Assembly (NCBI GenBank): GCA_037833965.1
Contig: AP031355.1
Coordinates: 21,415,501-21,479,500, forward strand
Reading direction: 5' to 3'
DNA: 64,000 bases
DNA from: Marchantia polymorpha subsp. ruderalis
Lineage: Eukaryota > Streptophyta > Marchantiopsida > Marchantiales > Marchantiaceae
Shown: one piece after another, positions 1 to 11,045 of the stretch
Position numbering within the stretch: position 1 is the first letter of the stretch
How the letters are laid out: each line of letters begins with the position of its first letter
Program-made: the position numbers and the translations under genes
The notes under the pieces: model-generated
What the model saw: the letters and a program-made list of their open reading frames with translations, nothing else
Databases searched by the model: none
Told to the model about the DNA's origin: nothing

Positions 1-24
1 TTGAAATAATTTAAAATTAGGAAT

Positions 25-55
<31 letters not shown>

Positions 56-639
56 TAAAATATAAAATTTATTTTTTAAACATTTTTTAATATGATTTTT
101 ATCAAAGATAAAATCAACATAATCTTTTTTCAGAAAAATTAAGCAAAAAACTATGATAATTCTATTCTGAATATAGCTGATAAATTATTCAAAACAAAGA
201 TCAACATGTTCAAATTTTATATTAATGTTATTTCGGACAATACTAGCTAAGATAATCAGACAATTATAGGAAAAATCACTTACATAGTATTACCAGAACG
301 TTTAAAACGTTTGATACGGTGAAACCTTGCTTACCATTTTAAATATGGAGTGATTGTTGATGTTAACTCTTATTTTGGGTTAACCTTTGTATTTAACTAG
401 TAACCTTTTGGACTTGGTAATATATATCCCAGTAATCTTATCACTTTATTACACAATGTTTTGCCTTCCCATCTCGTAGCCCTTAGTGGTGAACCCCAGT
501 ATATCGTGTGTATATATTTTTTGTCACTTTGTGTGTATATTTTTTGTCACTTTATTTGATATAAAGAGGAGCACCTGTAGATATGAAGTAGGTTATTGTT
601 GATGTATGAGCTAATTCATCCATTCTATAAAATCGTGAC
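1..639. other. AT-rich intergenic DNA with an (AT)n tract
   Basis: No coding signal is visible. A run of about 12 AT dinucleotides lies near 31-55. A ~24-bp sequence ending in TTTTTTGTCACTTT is repeated side by side around 508-553. The stretch is probably the flank of the decayed retroelement that follows. Confidence 0.6.
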
Positions 640-1850
640 ATTGATACATAGAATGAAGATGGTATTGCATTGATGTTGGAAGAAGTATAACCTTCTTCTT
701 AAAAGAAAGCTCAAGCTTCGATTAATAAACTTGAATGCAATGCTTCTATGGATCGTGAGATGCAATCGCTCATTGAGAATAAGACTTGGGAATTAGTTTC
801 TAGGTATCAGACATTGATTGATTGCGAGTGGATGTACAAACTGAAGAACAATCCAACAAGTGACAAGGAAAAAATTTTCAAAGCCAGATTGGATGTTAGA
901 GGTTTCACACAGTAGAAATGAGTGGTATACAAAAAAGTTTTCTCAACGGTAACAAAATATGTTACAATTTGTTTATATGTGCACTCACTACAATATTAAA
1001 TGTTGTTATAGATGAGATGGACGTGATTACAGTTTTTCACTCTGGTTATTTAGAGAAGTAAATCTACATGAAACAACTAGTTGGCTTTGAGGTGAAAGGT
1101 CAAAAGAAGTTGGTTTGTAGATTGCTGAAATCACTATATGGACTGAAGCAAGTAGAACAAGCATTTTGATGAGTTCTTGAAGTCACAAGGATTTTCACGG
1201 AGTGTGTATGATTTATGTATACATATGAAAAGACGAAGGATGAAATTTTCAATATTATTATTCTAGTACTCTATGTAGATGACATGTTCATTTTGGCAAA
1301 AAACCAATTTGACGTTGATAAATGCAAGAGTTAATTGAAGGATTTGAGTAAGTCAAAGAATGTATTAGTCATGGATATTCATAAAAATTTTGAAAAGAAT
1401 AAATTATGTTTGAATTAGGGCAAGTATATTTGTAATATACTTGACAGGTTCAACATTAACGATTCTAAAAGATTATGGATTCCTTGTACATCACATTTCA
1501 AACTTTTTGTAGCTCAATCTCCTACCGATGTATTTGAATTTGAAAGATTGTTATGTGTTATCTATGGATAAACTGAGAGCAGTCTCATGTATTTGATGTT
1601 GTGCACTAATCTTGATATTGCTCTAGCAATATCCAAAGTAAGCAAATATATTTGTCAAATTCATAGAAGATTCATTGGAAAGTAATGAAATGGATTTTCA
1701 TATATATGAAGAGTATCTATGGATTATGACTTATTGTTTAATGGTTTAATAAACAATGCCAACTTCTTGTTAAGTTACATTGATGCTGACTATGTATAGG
1801 ACTCGAACAAGATACTCTGTGATAATATACTGTTTTTTTATCATATTTTC
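640..1850 (+). mobile_element. Decayed Ty1/copia retrotransposon pol fragment (RT to RNase H)
   Basis: Translating the plus strand in pieces gives the ordered landmarks of a Ty1/copia pol gene. First comes the N-terminal RT block with ENKTWELV and KARLDVRGFTQ (about 745-915). Next is the LLKSLYGLKQ block (about 1120-1150) and the catalytic LYVDDM box (about 1270-1290). A TNLDIALAISKVSKYI-like block follows (about 1605-1650), then YIDADY at the start of RNase H (about 1775-1800). The frame is broken by many stops and small indels, so this is a dead copy. I could not identify LTRs, a primer-binding site, gag or integrase. At least two stops fall where the family usually has Gln, as expected from C-to-T decay of methylated DNA. 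No functional product is expected. Confidence 0.85.
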
Positions 1851-4180
1851 AACAACACAAAAATATCATGTTTAATACTTATTAATTTTTTCATACATAT
1901 TAAGGTTTAAACTCCTATCACGACTGATGAGTGTCTTGTAAATGAAATTTACTCTTATGTTATCATACCATAATCATTTTAAACTTGTCAACTGTCGTTT
2001 ATTACTAATAAAAGAATTTTTGTGTTTACGGTTTTGATTATATCAGATACTATGCTATAACTTATAACACATACATACTATATTCAAAGCATCACATTTT
2101 ATTTTTTGGAATTAAAAAGCTTGATAATTTTCAAAGTAAAAATAAAAATGCAGAAATTTTTTTAATCAAAACTTCAAAAAAATGTACAAAATTATTTTAT
2201 ACTTTGGATATGCTAATGTTAATCAAGATTTTATTTCAAATATCTAGTTTTTGCATTGATTGCAAATACGTTGCAAATATTTATATTATTTTTTCTCAAA
2301 ATTCATAATAATTGTTTGATATAAAAAATTTAAAAATATGTGGCCAATGTATCTATTTTTTAATGTGTTTCTGCTTAATGTACACTTTAATCACACTACA
2401 AATTTTTGATATATGATACATAGGCGTAGTTTGTGACATTACCAAATCATTAATGTTTGAATTTGTAACAACATTTTCAAATAATAATTATTATACATAA
2501 TAGTTTGATTTATATGTTTGTCAATTTAAATTTTAGATATAAATTTTTTAGAGTATAATATAAATGACATTTACAACATAATTTGATCAGCTTGACAGTT
2601 TTGATACCTTCATTACTTCAAATCATTAATCTCCTGAGATTGTGAACATATGCAAAGAATTTTGAAAAATGATTAATTTTTTCCATGACTTTTATATTAT
2701 GAAGTGTTAAAGTTTGTAGAATCATAGAATATGACATTCTTTTTAATGATCAATTGAAATAAAATATTCTTAATTTATTTCGATTAAAAATTTTTATTCA
2801 ATATTTAGTTATATTCAATCTGGTATTATTTTGCACTATGAATGTTCACTTAATTTCTTTCCGGAACAAAAATTTAACAAACACTTTGACACATTTTGGT
2901 TGGATATATCTCAACAATACATTAGCATTTTTCAAATTTTATTCTATTTTCTTCATACTAATAAGGTTGAATGTTGATTGATACATGCATAAATGTTACT
3001 TAGGATGAATACGATATTACATTCGATGTAACATGCGTTCACATAACTTGACATTCATTTAGAGTGCAAAAGATGATGTGATCGATAAATTGACATATTA
3101 TTCACTTAGGCATGCAAATAAAACCCTATAATTCATACATTATTGAGATGTGTTGCAGCATACAAGTTTTAAATTAAGTATATACTTTGTTCAATAGTAT
3201 GAAAATAGTACTGTAGATAAGATGATGATATGTAATAAATGTGATATAGTTTTTTAGAATAGAAATCCCATCTTTTCGTATAGATGAGAAGTGTGTAGCT
3301 ATAACCATAACTACAATTACTATTACTAACAATTGCTAGCTATTTTCCATACTACATTTTGCAAGAAATGTTTTTGGATCTTTCAACATTGTACTTAGAT
3401 ATAATCATGGATGCAATTTCACAAGTGTGTGAAGAAAGTGCACAGAGTCTCTAACATGTGATGAGATATTATTTTGGAATTTTGCAATATTAGTTTGTGT
3501 GTTTTGGTTGCTTTACGAAGATCATTTTCTTGTTCTATATTTAGAAATGAGTACATTAGGTGATGCAACATTTGATATGTGCATGATGTTTACTAACATG
3601 TAGTAACTGAATATTACTGTCATATTATGTTTCTCCTTCAGATTTTACGTCATAAACATGTTGTTATCTTTAGATGCAACTTTGTTCACACAACAATATT
3701 AATAAACAAGTATGGGAAAAAAATAAAAGGTGTACCTTTCAAATGATAATAATCTTTTGCAAACCTTGTTAAGTGCAGTAAACTTGGATGTCTTTGAGTC
3801 GATGTGTCATATCCATCATTTGGTTTATCGTTGTAAAGCTTGATGATTTTTTTTCCTAGTCTTTGAGTTATGCTCAATTCTCATCAGTTTTAGGATGTAG
3901 TGAACTTCATCATAAATTCCACATTGATTTTCACATGTTTGTGAAAAATTGTGATAGCGGATGTAATATCACTTTTTTGCACTTAATCCTTGTATTTTTT
4001 CTTTGTTATGTAGAGAGCTTACTAATGCAGTGATCAATCATGTTAGACGTTATTTCCTTTAATAACTTATTGGTTTTTCATTAGAGTTTGATGGAGTCCC
4101 TCTCATCATTTTGAATTATAACCTTTTGATTCTCATATTTTGGCAATATTACCTACCTATTATCTATTTTCTTACATAGC
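1851..4180. other. AT-rich gene desert
   Basis: About 2.3 kb of strongly AT-biased sequence with no open frame showing family features. A 63-codon minus-strand frame near 3686-3877 has no recognisable motif and matches chance expectation. The stretch is probably older transposon debris continuous with the copia remnant. Confidence 0.55.
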
Positions 4181-4890
4181 TTGGTGCACCGTGTATTTGA
4201 TATGCTAGAAAATCTATGGGCGATAAGTTATCAGACCGTTAATGAACATGGTGGTTTGAAAGGAGTAACTGAACGTACACTGACAGAAGAGCAAAGAAAA
4301 ATGCAACCAAGACAATCAATGGCTCCCAATTGGTGCTTTTGTTGGTTCAGTTGTAAATTCCTCCTGCAAAGTCTGTCATGTCATTGTCCCTCTGGAGCAG
4401 GCCGCGTGGTCAACCCCATATCTGCCAGCGCATTCCATGACTTGGCAAATAGCTGACATGTCCACCGGTGGCTCCTCCAAGTGTCACCGAACTGCATGGC
4501 AATTCCGAAAACGACAACGAGCTCCAGTTCATGACAGTGTCGTCGCCCTCGAGCGGGCTTCTGACACTCCCGCCAAGCCCCGGCCCACAATCTACTACAA
4601 ACTACTCCACCTCTACTTTGGAGGGCTGGAGAACAACGACTGAATGAGCTATCTTCTGCAAGAAACCCTTCTCCGTGTATGCTTTAGGAATTATGATATT
4701 ACTGGAAGACCCCAACGCTCCCAACCCGATGAAGTGAATGGCTTCCACACTCACAAATAGTTCTTATTCCTGCTCTAAATATAGTGGAGGTTGCCCTTCA
4801 GCTTACCGAGCTCCAGAAGTTCAATCAGCTTGCTTGTGGATTTAGCTGCTGAGTAAGCCTGATATTGAATCATGATAGCTGGAAGTCTAG
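4181..4890. other. Upstream region of the transporter gene
   Basis: Base composition shifts from AT-rich to balanced near 4380, marking the edge of the repeat block. Overlapping short frames on both strands (4181-4643) show no family signature. I see no clear TATA box. The stretch probably holds the promoter and first part of the leader of the gene starting at 5154. Confidence 0.4.
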
Positions 4891-4912
4891 GAGAGAGGGA
4901 GAGGGAGAGGGG
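4891..4912 (+). promoter_or_regulatory. GA-rich leader tract
   Basis: A 22-bp purine tract of repeated GAGA/GGGAGA units lies about 245 bp upstream of the ATG at 5154, on the sense strand. Similar sense-strand GA tracts precede the TPR gene and the LRR receptor kinase in this window. In plants, GAGA motifs are bound by BARLEY B RECOMBINANT/BASIC PENTACYSTEINE proteins. Such binding here is inference. Confidence 0.35.
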
Positions 4913-5153
4913 TTAAGAGCTCGGTAGAGCTGATAGAATTGCAGCAGCAGGAGTACAAATCTCAAGCTCAGTCTGCGCATTTGGAACTCGCTCGTTAGTC
5001 TTCACTCCGCAGACCATTTTGAGAGGATAGACCGGTCAGCCGATCGGCTTCATATTTGTGAGTTGAGAGTGATAGCAGCTGAACGTTGGTAGTAAGGAAG
5101 GCAGTGCCAACAGACCGTCTGTAGTGCATTTGGAATCTTAGAGATCGGTCAAG

Positions 5154-8100
5154 ATGAGGGTACAACCGCTGACAGAGTCCTTGTGGTTAGAAGCACATGG
5201 AGATGCTGACTCGTTTATGGCACATGGAGGTGGAATGGCAATCGCTCTTGGGACTCTTCTCGCAGTTCTGTCCGCTGTTGCCAATGGTACCTTCACCATA
5301 TTTTCTAAAACCGGCGCCGTTCGGAGAGCTCGAGTGGATCCAGTCGTCTTCAACCTATGGGCATGGTATGTTCGTCTCTCATCGTCCGCATGCTTAATAA
5401 ACTCACTCACCGCTCTGTCCCCTTAGCTACTTATAGGCTTGTCAGAGAACCATTTTCCGAATCAAGTTCAAAGCTTGTTCTATCTGCCGAATGTATTAAT
5501 CTTCAACTTTATATTTCCATAAGTACTTCGAATCATCGAACTATAACTGGAATTTGTCGGTTAGAGTTTTCGTAGTAGGGAGGAGGATGGTATCATATGA
5601 TACTGTGATCATGGTGTACCTTTCTGTCGCCCATTCGGTTTTGGATTGTCTGTCACAACCCTTTTTCTGATAGAATGTTGAGAAGGAGAATTTTGCCTGT
5701 CAGTCTGGATAGATCCAAGTAGTACTTTTCCATCCGTGGGAACACAAAGGTGGACCATATGTTTCATGTTTCATCTGTCTTCTATATATGAAGGAGGACA
5801 CTGTCAAGTGACGTTGAAACCTGGTGGAGTTTTTCTTGTCAGTACTCTCAACCGCACAGTTAGTAGAGATCCAAGATACAGGAGCTAGAATGGAGATGGT
5901 AGATTAGAGGACATGAGCCAACCATCAGCAACACGATTTGAAGTCCAGAAACTACTGCAGAAGAACAAAGTTAATAAATGAAGGGACAACATCAATATAC
6001 TCCTAAAATTGCATCCTTACAGAGGTCTAATACGTAACGTGGTTGGTAAGGAAGTCCGTTTCTCAAATAAGCTGGTTGGAAAGTTGTGATGGCTCACATG
6101 ATTGGATTCTCTATATGAAAAAGTTTTAGGATCGTCAATTCTTGCTCCTCCGAAGGTCGATAATATGTTGACTTGGCTCTTTGATTTGTTGGTTGGATCA
6201 GTGTTGGGATCGTTCTCAGCAGTCTGCTCACCTTGGTGATGTACAAGTTTGTGTGGTCATACATGGGCCTCATCAGTGGGCTGCTGTTCGTACTCTCAGC
6301 CTCTAACTCTTACAGAGCAGTCCGGCTGATAGGTGTCTCAGGTAAGCTGACAATCCCCGACGTGTAGTTTCAATTAGCCTATATTTTTTTTTTTTGGGTC
6401 TTTCATCATTTTGCGAAAACATTGATTCACTTGGGCTGATTCAATTTCTCCCTCATGTATGTCTTCTTCTACAGCTCCTCAAAGAACACCTAATATATGA
6501 AGTAGTGAGCTTAGTTAGAGTGTACAGGACACTTAAGGTAGCTCGTCAATCGGGTGAAGCCACGGAAAGTGAACTTCACTCGTCATTTACGTGTCCTAGC
6601 TGTCTCTTCGTACATATACAGTTTCTACATGTAAAGTTTTTTTCACTAATTAGGCTTTCTTACTGGACGCAGTTGGGACGGGAATTTGGTGCGGTACGGC
6701 AGTTCTTGGTAAGTTAGACTCAATGCATAACAAACTACTGTTTGGTTAGCTTTCCATGATGAGGCACAACCCGGAGAGAAGTCATACTAGTTTTGGATAA
6801 TATTGATTAACATGACGTTGTTGATACTGGTGTTGTGCAGTTTCATTTGTTGCCGGATTGGTGTTTGATCCTAATGGAGCATTGAAGAGCAAACTTTGGG
6901 CTCTCGTTGCCATAATCATTATCATGATCGGAATCGGTACTTACCATCATCCATTTCCTGAGATCCGGTTAGCTTAGTTCTGGTTTTGGAATGTCGGTAG
7001 GCCTCTCTAGTGACCTCCACCCTGCTTCAATCTTACCAGGTTCAGTCTCATGGTGAATATAATTGTATAGAACCTGTCACAAATTCAGAAGTCTACATCA
7101 ATACTTCAAAGAGAAACATATGCACTTCTCAACATGAGACGTTACTTACAGTTGCTACGATGGCATTTGCTTGCATTCAGTCGGCGTGGCATACGCTGGA
7201 CATGTGGGGAGGGTTGCTGCTGGCCACGAGGAGAATCTCGACACTTTGCTTCAACATGTAACAATTTCTTTTACTTCATTTATGCAAAATTCACCATCCT
7301 ATACATTTTCCGTCTAGAATTTGTGGCTTCGGTGCTGATTTGCAATCTCCTCAAACCTGCAGCCAGTAACAGGTGAACAGAGATCTGGTACTTTTTCAAC
7401 TGGAGTGTTTACTGCTATCTTTGCCGGTCTGGCGGGTGGTCTCATCATGGTATGCTTTCAGTCCCATTGTACTTCTGTGAAGGACGTAAAAATTACCTTG
7501 AAGCAAGTAGACAGAGCTTCTCGATGAAGCTGTTGTGGTATCGAGGTGATGTCGTCTCGAGTTCCTGACTCCGAGAGATCAATTATGTAGGAGTCTCTCC
7601 GAGTTCCCCTGTAAGTGGTATCATTTCTAACATTTCAATGCATCGCATCGCAGATTCCTCTAACAAGAGCGAGTGCAGAAGCTCAGGTACCACCTCCAAG
7701 TCTAATTTTCAAAAGCTCTGGCCTTGCAAGCATTGTAACATTGTTGAAGAGCCCGTTTCCTTTGGAAGCCGGATGTTTGTGGTCGAATGCAGTCAGCTCG
7801 GTGTGGCACAAAAAGCTGATGCCGCTGTGTATCTTTTTCAGGGTATCCCCTACCTGCCTTCCTTCGCAATCGGTGTGGCTATCTTCGCACCGATCGTGAC
7901 TGCGATCCCGTACGTGACCCGCGTAGATCGTGAGATGCCCAACCTCGCACCTGCGGCAGCTGCTCTTCCCGGAATCGTCTCAGGAATCGTCTGGAACATA
8001 GGTATGCACTTTACAACAAAGTTACACACAGCAGCAGCATTGTGACAAGTAGCGTAGCCGAAGGTGAGGCAATGTTTGACAGTAAAAGTGCAGGAGATCT

Positions 8101-8557
8101 TATCGTGCTCATCGTCTCTTCGCAGGGAACGTGTTCAGCATTCTCGCCATAGGCTACATCAGCTACTCCATCGCCTACCCCATGTAAGTGCTGGCAATGT
8201 GTTGAAATACACAAGCGTCGCTAGCGTTGCCTACCAGCGAACAGTCGAGATGCTCTGTTTCGTTCCAATCCCCAACGCACTTGGAAGCTGCTATGCAACA
8301 AAATCTGATGATGAGTCCGATGAAAAGTTGATAAAGCTTTCGCATGATATCTGCAGTTCACGGGCAGGCAATCGGATCCTCTCCTAACTTTCTGCTCCTC
8401 CTCTTGGCTTGTGCGCAGCATGCAATGCGGAATTTTAGTTGCCGGACTTTGGGGAATGCTTTTGTTCGAAGAAATTCAAGGCTCCTCGTCAACGGCCTAC
8501 TGGATCTCAGGCGCGATCATCATCGTGGGAGTTGCTATACTGGCCCTTGCTCGCTGA
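5154..8557 (+). CDS. TMEM144/GRP-type membrane transporter (drug/metabolite transporter superfamily)
   Basis: Ten exons give a 345-residue protein: 5154-5365, 6202-6341, 6673-6708, 6841-6936, 7181-7257, 7363-7449, 7654-7686, 7842-8001, 8126-8183 and 8419-8557. All introns are GT-AG, every junction phase agrees, and the frame closes at TGA 8555-8557. The length equals the usual length of TMEM144 proteins. About ten hydrophobic segments are visible. Family landmarks are ANGTF (residues 43-47), a WxxGLxSGLLF-like stretch after the second exon, WNIGN (278-282) and GLWGMLLFEEIQG (309-321), the C-terminal block shared by GRP glucose-uptake proteins and TMEM144. The predicted role is carrier-mediated movement of a sugar or other small metabolite across a membrane; substrate and membrane are unknown. 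The ATG at 5154 is chosen because it opens directly into the first helix-bearing exon. A GA-rich tract sits upstream. The exon structure is secure; the transport role comes from the family only. Confidence 0.87.
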
Positions 8558-10249
8558 AAAGTTTGGATAACTTCGGAATCCACCACCGATGTTGAGTGAT
8601 GTCCTGTATACGTAAAAATTTGTGTAAAGACAACCGACCATATTCTCTAGCACACTGTAGTTATAGAATGAGCTGATGCTTTGGGCAAATATGTGTAAAT
8701 TTTTTTTCGGTCTGTATCTCCCTCCAGTTTGATAAATGAAGTGCATTGTCAACAAGACTACAGTTTTCCTACCGCCTTAGCTTTGGGACGCCCATCCTTA
8801 CACGTAAGAACATGTAGGTCGTCTTTCGTGATTGATCAGAGCAAATTTTGATGAAAAATTTTGAGCAAATTGAATTGTCGTCTCATGGTTCCGTCCTGTA
8901 TCGTCTTCTTCTGTTCTGTACCTTCTCATCTTAGAATCACAGTGACCAAGCATGATAATACGTGCAAATTGAATGCTAAGTGACTGTATGATACTGCTGT
9001 TACAGTCGAAGTTTGGCCCAATAAGCTTCTATGCATCTCATTTTCTCAACAAGAAATGATGATGAATATTGTTAGATATTTTAATTTCCTTCGGCTGTCT
9101 TTGACGTATGAGGAGAAATGTACAGTTCTATCGTTGTGGCAGGCTGAGGATATTGTAAACATTTCCAGACGGTTCGAAAGATGGAGCTATTCATTATGTA
9201 GCTTCCTTACCGCTGGTTATGTTTACTTAGTTATTTTGCCCACCTTGCCACTAAATTCGCATATTTTAGGAAAGCGAGAAACGAAGGAGGAATAGAAGTA
9301 AAAACCCACAATACTTTCAAAATATGCGCAAATATGCAGAAAAAAATTGAGATTTATAAAGTTTAAACAGATACATAACTAAACACGTCAAAATGCAGAA
9401 AATATTCAATAAAATAAAAAAAAAAAATGTACATATAGAGTATAAAATGAAAGTTTACACTACTACCCAACCTTAAACAAAATGTATGTACAATAAAAGA
9501 CGTAAACAATTCGCAGCCAAACTTCGAAAATTGATTATTATAAAATATGCCAATAAAACCGGATCAATGCTTGAACACTCACTACCATTCTACCACTAAA
9601 ACTCTAGAAACTGACCATGACAAATGTTAGGCCACGTACACGATAGAGACAAATTCCCGGGCCGTATCCTGAAACTGAGCATAGTCTATAGTTATAGAAA
9701 CAATATTTGAAATCGATGTAAGTGAAGAATTTGTGATGCAAGTTCAGGAACATTCTCTTCGGACAGCCTTCCATGCACAGCATGCATAAATCTCGGGCTC
9801 CATGTGCGGAAACTTTGTAGAGATAGTTTGCTCTTGGAGTTTGAACGCATGCCGGTGTGATCAAATTTGCAATGAAGCTTCTAGTTTAAAATACTTTCTA
9901 TATGCTAACATGCATGGTAGAAAATAGTGGCCTGTTAAAAAACCTCTTCTGGATAATGAACTAGTTAAGTACTTTCTTCCAGCAGAAAGTTTGTTTGGTT
10001 CCCCCAAGACAGGAATGTAACTGAACGTCTTAACATTTGCACCACCATGCATGAAGGCCAGTCGTCGAGTCTACGGCGTCCATCGCATTATGATATACCT
10101 TTTGGTACTCGATTCCATAAACAGATGTGGACAGAAAAGTCATGTGCCGACATTACAGTCCCTGTAATTTTCTGTCCTCATTCCAATAGAACGTAAGTGC
10201 TACCACGCTGTCCACAAAGCAACTGCCATTCTAACTGAAGAGACATTTA
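8558..10249. other. 3' flank and intergenic DNA
   Basis: AATAAA-like sequences and A/T-rich stretches follow the transporter stop, including ATAAATGAAG near 8734, but no poly(A) signal can be fixed. Short open frames at 9056-9295 (+) and 9604-10052 (-) lack motifs. I see no RNA gene or repeat. Confidence 0.5.
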
Positions 10250-11045
10250 CAGTCTGATTGGATCTTCAGCAGAACATCTCAACTGATTGCAGTGTAGAAG
10301 AATCATGTTTCGATCGCTCCAGTAGACACATTCCCACAGCACTGGAACTGACACAAAAACTGGGACGATAAAACTGGAACAAAAACCCCGAACATTTGAA
10401 TCGGAGATCTCCTTGGCAATCGGATGTTCCAATGTCCAAGGACCCGGAACAGTGTGCGGCCACTTCCAGACCTCTGCAGTGAATTTAGGGGTTAAAATCT
10501 TATTCGAGCACTAATTCCGCAATTGCATGTCCGTACAGTACCCTCTCTATGTGGGCAGCGGGAGTGGAGGGCGGATAAAAGAAGCAGACACTAGTTTGAG
10601 CAATGAAACTGAATCCAACAAACAGAATCCTCAAAGCACCACGGAATAAAGACGGAGCAAACAGTGTAACCGCCAGCACCATGTGTGCAAGTTCATGTTC
10701 ATACGTCGACTTCAGTACTTCATGCTGCGTTCCCACAAGGCCTCCTCTGTCATTCCGAAGGTCGGGCAAAATCACACGAGTCTTTGATACTCCATCATCC
10801 GGCAGTGGAAAGGCAAATTAAGTACATATCAAGTGGCTCCCTGACCCGTCTAGAACGAATATCTGAGTACTTGAATAAAGAATTGCCAGTGGCTTGGGAT
10901 TTCGTTCGAATGTTTCCATAGCGTGACACACTCCCACTTGGTATACGTTTCCAACAGTGAGGTCGTAGAACCAACAACAGTATCATTCATTGACACGGCA
11001 GACATACGCACGAAACAGTTAGCAGCGCAATGATGAACACCTGGG
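10250..11045 (-). CDS. Possible minus-strand membrane-protein gene or fragment, family unknown
   Basis: Three minus-strand blocks look more protein-like than chance. Near 11037-10840 a frame opens with a hydrophobic start (MSQVFIIALLTVS) or, in another frame, carries KWECVTLW. At 10775-10500 a 91-codon frame contains the HExxH-like string EHELAH followed by two hydrophobic stretches. At about 10460-10247, after a CTGCAG acceptor-like site, EVWKWPHTVPGPW leads into a further hydrophobic segment. I could not connect the blocks into one phase-consistent model, and no start or stop is secure. It could be a real gene of three or more exons, a decayed one, or chance. HELAH resembles the zinc site of membrane metalloproteases, but nothing else supports that. 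Confidence 0.22.
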
